64,000 bases of DNA, from assembly GCF_000701265.1 (NCBI RefSeq), contig NZ_JNIA01000028.1, positions 25,333 through 89,332 on the forward strand. Reading direction: 5' to 3'. Positions 28,795 to 36,840 of this stretch are shown here, in pieces. The notes below the pieces were generated by a model, which was given only the letters and a program-made list of their open reading frames with translations, was not told where the DNA came from and made no database searches. Positions within the stretch are counted from its first letter, which is position 1, and each line of letters starts with the position of its first letter. This DNA is from Legionella wadsworthii DSM 21896 = ATCC 33877. Lineage in GTDB: Bacteria > Pseudomonadota > Gammaproteobacteria > Legionellales > Legionellaceae. The position numbers and the translations under genes were made by a program.

Positions 28795-29657
28795 TCAAGT
28801 ACCTCTTCTATCAAAATTGATGCAGCAATTTTTCGAGCATGATTCACCTCATTGAGCAAATCCGCTAAAGGGGGCATGTGGTCATCACGCTCTATCATGG
28901 AGGATATAGGGCCTAAATATTGCAGTGTTGCAGCATAAAGATCCCAAACGGGTTTTATGACCGGGGCATCATGCGTATCAATAATGTAATTTCCATGATT
29001 TGAATGTCCCGCTAAATGAATTTGTGCGACACGTTCTGCAGGCAGGGAAGTAATATAATCCATAGGATTAAATTGGTGATTCACAGAACTGACGTAGATG
29101 TTATTGACATCTAATAAAATATAACAATCTGCTTTCGCTGTTATTTCTCCGATAAATTCCCATTCCGTCATTTCAGATTGTTTGTATGTCAAATAACTGG
29201 ATACATTCTCAATGAGTAGCGGACGACCTAAAAAATCTTGCACTTGCTGAATCCGGGATGCAATATGGTTTATGGCCTCCGATGTATAAGGCACGGGTAA
29301 TAAATCATGGGCATTTATTCCATTCACTCCAGTCCAGCATAAATGATCAGAAATCCATACAGGCTCAACTCGGGCAGCCAATTCCTTCAATTGTTTCAAA
29401 TACTGATAATCTAAAGGGTCGGAACTGCCTAATGAGAGGGAAACACCATGCATCACTATAGGATAATGGGCGCGGATTTTATCAAGATAGTAAAGTGGCT
29501 TTCCGCCAGGAACCATATAGTTTTCAGTGAGTATTTCGAACCAGTCCAACTTGGGTTTTTGCGCTAATATTTCTTCGTAATAATCCGGTCGTAACCCCAG
29601 ACCAAAACCTAGAAAAGGCAGTTTTTTTGTTTCGTTATCCTTGGGAAAAAAATCCAT
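28791..29657 (-). CDS. bufB: DUF692 / MNIO family metallo-oxidase, HvfB-BufB type
   Basis: The 288-residue TIM-barrel protein carries the conserved chain of MNIO motifs: GFGLGLRPDYYEEIL, FEILTENYM, MHGVSLSLGS, ISDHLCW, LLIENVSSY, LLDVNNIYVSS, QIHLAGHS, DTHDAPV and MIERDDHMPP. The His, Glu and Asp residues match the family's di- or tri-iron site. Members oxidise cysteines of a precursor peptide, in the bufferin class to thiooxazole-type heterocycles that bind copper. The Cys-rich DUF2282-type peptide directly upstream is the expected substrate. Precursor and enzyme are separated by 69 bases that contain a hairpin. Confidence 0.95.
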   Translation of the reverse strand: MDFFPKDNETKKLPFLGFGLGLRPDYYEEILAQKPKLDWFEILTENYMVPGGKPLYYLDKIRAHYPIVMHGVSLSLGSSDPLDYQYLKQLKELAARVEPVWISDHLCWTGVNGINAHDLLPVPYTSEAINHIASRIQQVQDFLGRPLLIENVSSYLTYKQSEMTEWEFIGEITAKADCYILLDVNNIYVSSVNHQFNPMDYITSLPAERVAQIHLAGHSNHGNYIIDTHDAPVIKPVWDLYAATLQYLGPISSMIERDDHMPPLADLLNEVNHARKIAASILIEEVLE

Positions 29658-29667
29658 ATGTCATCCG

Positions 29668-29704
29668 AGAAAAAATGAAAACCAGGCATACACTACATGC
29701 CTGG
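29668..29704 (-). terminator. Hairpin with T-tract between precursor and MNIO enzyme
   Basis: On the minus strand CCAGGCAT-GTAGTGT-ATGCCTGG (29682-29704) forms a perfect eight-base stem with a seven-base loop, followed by TTTTCATTTTTTC. This is an intrinsic-terminator shape placed just after the precursor gene. It probably stops part of transcription, so the precursor is made in excess over the two processing genes. Confidence 0.7.
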
Positions 29705-29726
29705 AGTAATGCGGAAACTTTTCGAA

Positions 29727-29978
29727 TTATTCAACAACAGTGCCGCCAGCTTTTTGGCAGTCTTCTTTGCTCATTTCAGCCATTCCTTTACCTTTGCAAG
29801 AATTTTGGCCTTTACAAGCGTTATCAGCAGTTTTGCATGCGCCTTGTCCTTTACATGCATTAGCGCCTTGGCATTTTACCATACCAGAAGAAGCATCTGC
29901 AGCAACAGCAGGAGTTAGAGCAAACATTGAAGCAGCACCGATTGCTAAAGCAACGCCTGTTAATTGTAGTTTGTTCAT
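29727..29978 (-). CDS. bufA: DUF2282-type bufferin/HvfA-like precursor peptide
   Basis: This 83-residue protein has a signal peptide (MNKLQLTGVALAIGAAS..., cleavage after about residue 27, PAVAA) and a short mature part with six cysteines. The middle repeats ACKGQ-like units (NACKGQG, ACKTAD, NACKGQN, SCKGKG), and the tail has EDCQKAGG. This fits exported precursors that MNIO enzymes modify at Cys. The next two genes are the DUF692 and DUF2063 partners. AAGGA lies before the ATG. A role in copper sequestration is inferred from the family; the modified product of this particular repeat is not known. Confidence 0.85.
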   Translation of the reverse strand: MNKLQLTGVALAIGAASMFALTPAVAADASSGMVKCQGANACKGQGACKTADNACKGQNSCKGKGMAEMSKEDCQKAGGTVVE

Positions 29979-30042
29979 TTACATAATTCCTTTTAGGGTT
30001 AGTTAAATAATCTATAGGCAAATAATAAATTTAGCCCAGTGC

Positions 30043-30072
30043 ATTTTAGAAACGAATAATTAATTTTGTCAA
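30043..30072 (-). promoter_or_regulatory. Strong sigma70-type promoter of the bufABC-like operon
   Basis: Read on the minus strand, a perfect TTGACA (30067-30072) and TAAAAT (30043-30048) are 18 bases apart. The start site would be near 30036, leaving a leader of about 58 bases. No ECF-type element or clear operator is visible, so regulation, if any, must come from another signal. The rest of the 29979-30350 interval holds no convincing gene. Confidence 0.65.
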
Positions 30073-30350
30073 GATTCACCATTGAAAAATAAAGAATTTG
30101 CTCGAAATGGATTAAACGGGAGTTTCACCCGTTCCTATGGATTAACAACAATCTTGATTCGGAAGTTGAACAACCATCACATAATGCAGAAAAGAGAATA
30201 CCGCATTAATTCAGCAGCAGAACTTCATACGACAGGACATTTGAGTTTTATTCGCGCCACCTGCTTTGATCGATTGCTCAAATTAATCCCGAAAGGTATT
30301 CTATATTTTTAGTTACACTTTTGTTTCATGAATTAAAGGAGTTCTAACAA

Positions 30351-30701
30351 ATGGAGCTACCTAGCCTGCATTCAATATTACTGTACATCCAACATAGCAT
30401 CTCGTTTTGTGGCGTGCTTGTAATTTTATTTGGGGTATTAACTGCTTTGTGGCGATATTCCTCCTATCTCTTTTTTGCGACAAAGGTCACCAGTATTAAT
30501 CAAATTCGATTGCGGCTTGGAAGAGTATTAACCTTAGGATTAGAATTTATTGTAGCTGCTGATTTAATAGGAACCACTACGGCCCCTGATTATTATTCAA
30601 TAGGTATTGTGGCGAGTATTGTTTTAATAAGAACCTTATTAAGTTATACCCTAAACCGCGAAATTAACGAGCTTAGCCAGCAAGAAAACATGGAAAGTTA
30701 A
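30351..30701 (+). CDS. DUF1622 family membrane protein
   Basis: The 116-residue protein has three hydrophobic segments (about 18-37, 62-82, 80-100) and the DUF1622 pattern RLRLGRVLTLGLEFIVAADLI. The family is an inner-membrane protein of unknown function. AAAGGAG lies nine bases before the ATG, and TTGCTC/TATTCT spaced by 17 bases upstream could be its promoter. It is divergent from the MNIO operon, but there is no known functional link. Confidence 0.88.
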   Translation: MELPSLHSILLYIQHSISFCGVLVILFGVLTALWRYSSYLFFATKVTSINQIRLRLGRVLTLGLEFIVAADLIGTTTAPDYYSIGIVASIVLIRTLLSYTLNREINELSQQENMES

Positions 30702-30779
30702 GCGTTCTCCTAAATAAATTAGATTCTTTGAGAATTTTTATCAACCGCAATAGAATGCCAATTTTGTCTTTTAAAATAA

Positions 30780-30968
30780 TTTAACTTGCAGGCCCTCTAC
30801 GTCTGGCGTGGAGACTTTAATTCAACTTTCATAGAAATAAATCCACATGCATGAGCAAGTCCTGACCCATAGATGCTTGCATCACTTCCATATGCAAAGC
30901 GCCCCTCGATAAGCTTTAAATTTCTTTAATCACTCACTTTAGCGGTGACGCCTGCATGAAACATTTAA
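30780..30968 (-). pseudogene. Possible gene remnant
   Basis: On the minus strand one frame reads LKLIEGRFAYGSDASIYGSG and continues LAHACGFISMKVELKSPRQT before a stop. It is preceded in frame by a stop and has no start or ribosome binding site. The composition is protein-like, but the family is not recognised. It may be a decayed gene end, or chance. The surrounding 30702-30969 gap holds nothing else that I can support. Confidence 0.2.
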
Positions 30969-30969
30969 A

Positions 30970-31776
30970 TTAATTACAAAATATTACTTTTTCTTTTAAA
31001 TCTTCATTTTTTTTAATTGAACTAAAGTGCATGTCATTGGCTTTCTTGCAAAATTTACTTGGTTTTAAATCGTACTCAACCTCAAGCACAGCTTTATTCG
31101 CATTAATAAAGGGTGTTAAATGATTGCATTCATTATATTCAAAACATTGTTCATTAATGGCAAAATCAAAATAGGGTAATAATTGCTCCACTTGGTCTAG
31201 ATCATTTTTCAAACCAACCGCAAGGCCTGCTTGATGCGCCATATTAGCCAAAGAGGCATTGTAGTAGGCTTGATCAGAATCTTTTAAAGGAAAACCTGTT
31301 TTATTGGTGTACCCATCAACATTATCAAATTCAACAGCATCAAACCCCTTTGCCTTGCACATGTCAATACGTGCTTGCATAATAGGTAAGAGGATGGATG
31401 TTTGACGAATATCAAGCCACTTCTCCCCTGGCCACCCATTTGATCTTCCCTTAACAGATGCGGGAAATTGTTTCGCATCGGGACGCCAATTTTCCCACGA
31501 TCCCGCACTGATATAACAAACCGCCTTATTACCCTGAGTATGAATGGTGTTCACTGTTTGAGAAGTACTGCTAAATCCATCAATATCATAAATATCAGCT
31601 AAAACGGAGAATTTTGGTGTTTCAGAGAGAACGTAATTCCATTTTGCTCCCTGAATTATTTGTCCCGTGCAGGATTCACAAGATACTGGCGAAGGCAAGA
31701 CTGTATTTTCAGCAAAAGAAGACGGTATCCCGGTAAAAAAGGCTAGGAATGAACATCCTATTATTGTTTTTTTCAT
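30970..31776 (-). CDS. Exported GH114-family glycoside hydrolase (endo-alpha-1,4-polygalactosaminidase-like)
   Basis: A signal peptide (ending SSFAEN, about residue 24) precedes a TIM-barrel-like protein with the GH114 pattern FSVLADIYDIDGFSSTS, AVCYISAGSWENWRPD, KGFDAVEFDNVDGY and NKAVLEVEYD. Candidate catalytic acids are the Asp/Glu in VEFDNVDGY. GH114 enzymes cleave galactosaminoglycans. In this organism it may act on a host or biofilm polysaccharide. AAGGATGATTC precedes the ATG. The gene stands alone and is followed downstream by a featureless gap. Confidence 0.88.
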   Translation of the reverse strand: MKKTIIGCSFLAFFTGIPSSFAENTVLPSPVSCESCTGQIIQGAKWNYVLSETPKFSVLADIYDIDGFSSTSQTVNTIHTQGNKAVCYISAGSWENWRPDAKQFPASVKGRSNGWPGEKWLDIRQTSILLPIMQARIDMCKAKGFDAVEFDNVDGYTNKTGFPLKDSDQAYYNASLANMAHQAGLAVGLKNDLDQVEQLLPYFDFAINEQCFEYNECNHLTPFINANKAVLEVEYDLKPSKFCKKANDMHFSSIKKNEDLKEKVIFCN

Positions 31777-32008
31777 AATGAATCATCCTTTTATAATTTG
31801 ATATACAGCTGTCCTTGGTTAATTAGAATTGATAAACCATTAACTTTACTGTAAATGATAATAATTCTTCTTGCACATATAAGGCAACAGTGGTTTCGCG
31901 AACTTTGGAAGCACTCCTATTCACAAAGTACTTGATAGCGTACAAATCCCATATTGATACAGTACAAAGATCGAATATTCTAGGCCAATGTCCAGGCTGC
32001 AGGAAACA

Positions 32009-32227
32009 CTAATTACCCTCCAACTTTATGTGAAAGATCTCACCTTTCAATTTAATCGTATCTCCAGGAACTATCTTTTTTCTTTTCTGTTTTTCTATGA
32101 TGCCGTTTACCAATACAGTGCCCGAAGCTATCATTTCCTTAGCTTCTGCCCCACTCGAGGCGATACCTTCAAATTTAAGAATTTTAAAAAGTTCAACATA
32201 TTCTTTATTAATGAAAACATCCTTCAT
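32009..32227 (-). CDS. S4-domain RNA-binding protein (YbcJ-like)
   Basis: At 72 residues this is a single S4 domain: YVELFKILKFEGIASSGAEAK, followed by GTVLVNGIIEKQKRKKI and PGDTIKL, the L-motif surface that binds RNA. It is close to E. coli YbcJ. GGAG lies nine bases before the ATG. The family's RNA target is unknown. A VF530-like gene follows nearby upstream on the same strand; the two may be cotranscribed. Confidence 0.92.
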   Translation of the reverse strand: MKDVFINKEYVELFKILKFEGIASSGAEAKEMIASGTVLVNGIIEKQKRKKIVPGDTIKLKGEIFHIKLEGN

Positions 32228-32245
32228 TATTTATTACTCCGGTAA

Positions 32246-32482
32246 TTATAAGTTGTCGCAATCTTTACTTTTTAAGGAGGTAAGATAAAGGGTTTCAACT
32301 TCACTCCTTGCCCATGGTGTTTTGCGCAGGAATTTCAGGCTTGATTTGATGCTGGGATTTGAGGAAAAGCAGTTAATCTTGACTCTTTCCGCCAAGCCCT
32401 CCCAGCCATAACAAACCAACAAACTATTTAAGATAGCCTCTAGGGTCATGCCGTGCAGTGGATCATTAGAAAATCTTTCCAT
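32246..32482 (-). CDS. VF530 (DUF2132) DNA-binding family protein
   Basis: The signature [20 protein letters not shown], then [14 protein letters not shown] and [20 protein letters not shown] identifies the small VF530 family, which has a helical DNA-binding fold. I start it at the ATG at 32482 ([11 protein letters not shown], 78 residues), because AAAAGG lies eight bases before it. It ends 18 bases before the S4-domain gene. Function unknown. Confidence 0.9.
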   Translation of the reverse strand: MERFSNDPLHGMTLEAILNSLLVCYGWEGLAERVKINCFSSNPSIKSSLKFLRKTPWARSEVETLYLTSLKSKDCDNL

Positions 32483-32765
32483 CAAATATACCTTTTTTTG
32501 TTGCACATTGGAGGTTTAGTCTTGATCTCACTAAACCTATTGTTTCAATTATACTATTAATTAGGTTTAACATGCCGTTTAAGTCAATTACCAATTCAAC
32601 CGCCCTCTGTGACAAAATAGAGAACTTCTTATCTTTGGCTAAGTTCATTGTACCGAGTATAACATTGGATATTATGTTTCATGTAAACCTTCTGTTGCTG
32701 CAAGAAAACCCCATTTTTGAAAACAAATCTATAATTACAAATAACCTTTCTGATTTAAAAAAAAT

Positions 32766-34619
32766 ATGGATCATGCCCTGCTAACACCAAAAGAAATTTT
32801 TAAATTTATAAAACAATACGAACCTTTTAGTTCGATGAGCGAAGCATGTCTTGCGAAACTGTCTCGGGTTTTTGAAATTGAATCCTGGACAGCTGATACC
32901 CTTTTAATTAGAAAAGGGGAAGAAATGAATGATTTATACATTCTTATTAAAGGGAGGCTTTATTACCAGATAACAGATTCTGAAGAGAAAGTGACTTATC
33001 AAGGTGAATTACAGGAAGGGGGCATTATTGGCGAAATGGCATTACTGTCTGACTTGCCTCGCTCTGCGAATGTTTACACGCAAAGAGACAGCATTATTTT
33101 AAAGTTATCTAAAAAAAATTTTTTAAAGCTATGCAGAAATTACCCTGAACTCTTGAGTAGAATTACTCAGTATACTATTAAACGGTTAACCAACTCACTG
33201 CAGGGTATTCGCACCGCAACATCTCGTAATAAGTCCATAGCCCTCATTTCAATAAAGCCTATTCCTGATCTAGAAAGACAACTTAAGGAAATGGTTTTGC
33301 ATTGTTCACATAAAGAAAAGATTCTTTTATTAACCAGTCAATATCTCAAACAAAGTCATGTTTCATTGGATTCTTGTGGTCATATGAGTAATGAAGGAAT
33401 TTTATGGATAAGCCAACTTGAAAAAGAGTATTCTTTTATTTTCTATCTGGCGGATGAATCACTAACGAATTGGACTAAATTTTGTATCCGTCAGGCTGAT
33501 TCTCTTGCTTTCTTGGTACTTGCGTCAGAGCAGGATACTCAATTATCTGAAGTGGAATCCTATCTCTCAAACGCCAAACATAATTTTATTAAAAGAAATA
33601 TATTGGTACTTCTCCATCAAACAGAAATTCCCCCCAAAAATACCAATAAGTGGTTAGCAAAACGTTCAGTCAATGCCCACTTTCATGTCCGCAGCAATAC
33701 TGAGGAAGGTATTTCAAGAATGATGCGTATTTTCACAGATAATACGATATCTTTAGTACTGAGCGGTGGAGGGGCACGAGGCCTTGCCCACATTGGTGTT
33801 TACCGCTTATTGGAGGAAAGAAAAATACCTGTGGATTATATTGCAGGTACAAGTATGGGCGCGATGCTCGCAGCAGGTTTTGCAATGGGGTATTCTTCAA
33901 GTGATATTTTAAAATTTGTAGAAGAATATTTACTTAAAGGCGCTAAAATTGATTTTACCTTTCCATATATTTCGATTGCCAGAGGTAAAAGGGCTACAGA
34001 CAGTCTGATCAAACTCTATGGCGAAGACACGCAAATCGAAGATTTATGGATTAATTACTTTTGTGTCTCTACAGATTTGGTGAGCAAAAAATTGTATGTT
34101 CATGATAAAGGCAAGTTATGGGAGTCCATTCGCTCAAGCATTTCTTTACCCTTTATCTATCCGCCTGTTTCATTCAATGACAAACTGTTAATCGATGGTG
34201 GCGTACTGAATAACATACCTACAGACATTATGAGACAGTACTCACACAGCAGTAAAATCATCGCCTCCAATATTAATAACAATTATTTATTTAAATTAAT
34301 GCCTCTGCCCTATTCACTTTCAGGTTGGAAATTGCTTTTTAACCGCTTTATGGGTAAAGAATCCATTCTGCCTATTAATTTAGGCGAGCTAGTGATGCGT
34401 TTGTTGACCATCAGTTCCCATCAAAATACTTCAAAAATGATGTCTATGGCTGATATAGCCATTTCATTAAAAGTAGATCAATATGGAATATTGGATTTTA
34501 AAAGATATAAAGAAATTACAAAAATGGGCTATGAACAAGCAAAAGCCCAGCTGTCTGTTCAAAATGTGGATGAATTATTAAATGCTAAATCTCAATTCGG
34601 TCTAGATAATTTAATCTAA
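32766..34619 (+). CDS. Patatin-like phospholipase with N-terminal cyclic-nucleotide-binding domain
   Basis: Residues about 15-140 form a cNMP-binding domain (ILIKGRLYYQI, GGIIGEMALLSDLPRSANVY). A linker of about 170 residues follows, then a patatin domain from about 330: LVLSGGGARGLAHIGVYRLLEE (oxyanion motif), IAGTSMGAMLAAGF (nucleophile Ser in GTSMG), and LIDGGVLNNIPTDIM (catalytic Asp in DGG). The layout matches bacterial NTE-like lysophospholipases (617 residues). No signal peptide or membrane segment is visible. It may be activated by cyclic nucleotides or may have lost that response. Patatin-like proteins include several Dot/Icm effectors, but a housekeeping role is equally plausible. 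Confidence 0.92.
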   Translation: MDHALLTPKEIFKFIKQYEPFSSMSEACLAKLSRVFEIESWTADTLLIRKGEEMNDLYILIKGRLYYQITDSEEKVTYQGELQEGGIIGEMALLSDLPRSANVYTQRDSIILKLSKKNFLKLCRNYPELLSRITQYTIKRLTNSLQGIRTATSRNKSIALISIKPIPDLERQLKEMVLHCSHKEKILLLTSQYLKQSHVSLDSCGHMSNEGILWISQLEKEYSFIFYLADESLTNWTKFCIRQADSLAFLVLASEQDTQLSEVESYLSNAKHNFIKRNILVLLHQTEIPPKNTNKWLAKRSVNAHFHVRSNTEEGISRMMRIFTDNTISLVLSGGGARGLAHIGVYRLLEERKIPVDYIAGTSMGAMLAAGFAMGYSSSDILKFVEEYLLKGAKIDFTFPYISIARGKRATDSLIKLYGEDTQIEDLWINYFCVSTDLVSKKLYVHDKGKLWESIRSSISLPFIYPPVSFNDKLLIDGGVLNNIPTDIMRQYSHSSKIIASNINNNYLFKLMPLPYSLSGWKLLFNRFMGKESILPINLGELVMRLLTISSHQNTSKMMSMADIAISLKVDQYGILDFKRYKEITKMGYEQAKAQLSVQNVDELLNAKSQFGLDNLI

Positions 34620-34628
34620 AATTTTCAT

Positions 34629-35297
34629 TTATTTTTTTAGTTTTCGTGCCATGATTTGATCAAACATCATTCTCTTTTCTGGGGATAAGGACTCTCTTCT
34701 CAAAGCCATCATGTCCTCCACAGATCCTTGGACACAATCAGGGGTCAGTCGATCAATGATTAATAAACCATTTAGATGATCAATTTCGTGTTGTAAAACC
34801 CGCGAATAAAAACCTCTCTCCACATGTTGGTGAAATTCGCCCAACTCATCATAATAGCTCAAGCTAATTTGATCATAACGTGGAACTTTTCCGGATTTAC
34901 TCGACACAGAGTAACAACCTTCAAAATCATATTTCAGTTCTGTTCCAGCTACAGCCTCGTAACTTGGGTTAATCAGGATATGCATTGGATAAAACTGATT
35001 CACATTATCCCTCAATAAAGTCGCTTCCTCGGGAATATAAACGGCAATAATTCTTCGAGGTTGATTCACCTGAGGTGCAGCCAAACCGACACCACCTAAT
35101 TCATTCAATTTAGTTTTCATTGCCTCTATAAGTTGCCTGTCTTCCTGGCTTAAAGGAAACTGGACCTCTTGAGCTTTAGTTTTTAGAACCTGACGGAATT
35201 CAGGTTGTTCTACAGTGACTATATTCATGGCCATACTCGCTGAACTATTTAATATTAAAAATAAGACGAACAGCTTCAAAAATTGATTCATGCACAT
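34629..35297 (-). CDS. Exported peptide deformylase-like protein
   Basis: All three PDF motifs are present: LGGVGLAAPQV (motif I), EGCYSVSSKSG (motif II, with the metal Cys) and LQHEIDHLNGLLI (motif III, HExxH). Unlike normal cytosolic Def it starts with a hydrophobic signal sequence (MCMNQFLKLFVLFLILNSS..., likely cut near SMAMN) and has an 80-residue longer length than bacterial Def. Formyl-methionine removal happens in the cytosol, so a periplasmic copy must act on exported or foreign peptides, or the signal may anchor it. The start overlaps the stop of the upstream gene (TAATG), which suggests translational coupling. Confidence 0.88.
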   Translation of the reverse strand: MCMNQFLKLFVLFLILNSSASMAMNIVTVEQPEFRQVLKTKAQEVQFPLSQEDRQLIEAMKTKLNELGGVGLAAPQVNQPRRIIAVYIPEEATLLRDNVNQFYPMHILINPSYEAVAGTELKYDFEGCYSVSSKSGKVPRYDQISLSYYDELGEFHQHVERGFYSRVLQHEIDHLNGLLIIDRLTPDCVQGSVEDMMALRRESLSPEKRMMFDQIMARKLKK

Positions 35298-36190
35298 TAA
35301 TGCATTTTCTTAAAATGTTCTGCTTGAGCTGTAAAATAATTGTCAGCAGGATAAATATTATCTGGATCAATACCAATGCGCAGTGCCTCTACTAAATCAG
35401 GTTGGTGTTGGCTAATGAAACGGATTTCCGATGTTGGAACTTCAGACAGTTGTTTGGAAACCAGATAACTCAACAAAGATGTCTTCGCAATGGGATCAGT
35501 TGCCATATTTTCCTCCAGTGTTTTAAACATTTGATATCGATAAGACAAACAAAGGAAGATTCCGGGTGCAATTTCAATAGGGCTTTTATCATCCTTAGGA
35601 CTCACATCTATATTTCTATAGAAAAGAATGGACGGGTTATTTTTTCTCAATAGATGAAGAATCTGGATAACATGTAATTCATTGGTATTGGCGATTAAAT
35701 AAATAGGATCCCGCGTGGGTTCCCGCTCAGATGAGGCCACCGCAGTGTCCCTGTTCGACGTGTTTTTTGCTCTATCCTCAATTAACATTGAAAGATATTT
35801 TTCTTTAGACTGATCCCATTCTATCTGTGAATTCCATGCGTTTTCTAAAAGCATTTTGGCAAAGGTTTTCGAATAGAGCGACTTGGAATTCAAATGCTCC
35901 ATTTCTCCTTTTTTAGGGGATGAATCTTTAAGGAAATAGAAAATGTGTACTAATTTTTCGAGAAATTCTTCCGAGCTGAGTTGACCTAAGCGATAAGGCT
36001 GAATCAATTTTGAGTTATGTCTGGCCATTTGGTACATGAGCCAAGCATAATTTGTCCAGGATTGAAATAAACTGGAACATTGCCTGAAATAACCAGTAGA
36101 ATAGCGATCGCAAACTTCTTCAAAGGATTGAATACAAGTACTCGTAGGATATAAAGCATGTAATGCAGATAAGTTTACAATTAAAGGCAT
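35297..36190 (-). CDS. Hypothetical protein coupled to the exported deformylase
   Basis: This 297-residue protein is not recognised. It is soluble, mixed alpha/beta, with a probable N-terminal helical bundle and a central low-complexity stretch (KNTSNRDTAVASSEREPTR). Its stop overlaps the start of the exported peptide deformylase gene by one base (TAATG), so the two are probably translated as one unit. No signal peptide was found, so it would be cytosolic while its partner is exported. Confidence 0.7.
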   Translation of the reverse strand: MPLIVNLSALHALYPTSTCIQSFEEVCDRYSTGYFRQCSSLFQSWTNYAWLMYQMARHNSKLIQPYRLGQLSSEEFLEKLVHIFYFLKDSSPKKGEMEHLNSKSLYSKTFAKMLLENAWNSQIEWDQSKEKYLSMLIEDRAKNTSNRDTAVASSEREPTRDPIYLIANTNELHVIQILHLLRKNNPSILFYRNIDVSPKDDKSPIEIAPGIFLCLSYRYQMFKTLEENMATDPIAKTSLLSYLVSKQLSEVPTSEIRFISQHQPDLVEALRIGIDPDNIYPADNYFTAQAEHFKKMH

Positions 36191-36281
36191 GATTTACGAA
36201 CCTGAATATTTTTTTGCCGATTCTATCTCAAATAATAAAGTGATTCAATTTCAAGAACTTGCTCCTGAATTGAATCAATGA

Positions 36282-36824
36282 ATGGAAACCATGACTATGC
36301 TAGAGAATTTTCCTCAAATTAAATTACGTCCTTTAGTGCAAGATGATGAGGATCAATTTCTTATGACCATGCAAAAAAGTAAAGATTTCCATTATCCGTT
36401 TGTTGCCACACCGCAAACTTCGGAAGAATTTCAGGTTTTTTTCCAAAAAACCCAGCAATACAATCGCCGGTGTTATCTCGCCTTAAAGGATGATGGTGAC
36501 ATAGTCGGTGTATTTAATATAAGTGAAATCGTGCAAAGTGTTTTTCAAAGTGCTTATTTAGGTTACTTTGCTTCAGTTACCTATGCTGGCCAAGGTTTAA
36601 TGAGTCAAGCGTTAAAATTGGTTTTAATAGAAATTTTTCTAAAATTAAAGCTTCATCGAATTGAAGCCAACATTCAGCCCACCAATACTCAATCCATCCA
36701 TTTAGCCATCAGTAATGGTTTTTTCAAAGAAGGATTTTCACCCAGATTTTTAAATATAAATGGAGTTTGGTGCGATCATTTTCGTTTTGCACTTACCTAT
36801 GAGGATTGGTTGGCACAACAATAG
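36282..36824 (+). CDS. GNAT family acetyltransferase (RimJ/RimL-like)
   Basis: The 180-residue protein follows the RimJ/RimL pattern: IKLRPLVQDDEDQF at the N-terminus, GVFNISEIVQ, and the acetyl-CoA site YFASVTYAGQGLMSQALKLVL, then LHRIEANIQPTNTQSIHLAISNGF. Such enzymes acetylate ribosomal proteins or antibiotics. The substrate is not predictable. The start is uncertain, since several ATGs occur in the first ten codons and no strong ribosome binding site is visible. Confidence 0.9.
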   Translation: METMTMLENFPQIKLRPLVQDDEDQFLMTMQKSKDFHYPFVATPQTSEEFQVFFQKTQQYNRRCYLALKDDGDIVGVFNISEIVQSVFQSAYLGYFASVTYAGQGLMSQALKLVLIEIFLKLKLHRIEANIQPTNTQSIHLAISNGFFKEGFSPRFLNINGVWCDHFRFALTYEDWLAQQ

Positions 36825-36840
36825 AACGTTACGATAAACT

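Noticed and set aside
30082..30312. A 76-codon open frame between the MNIO promoter and the DUF1622 gene
   Set aside because: It starts at TTG with no ribosome binding site, has no recognisable family, and overlaps the likely promoter of the DUF1622 gene.
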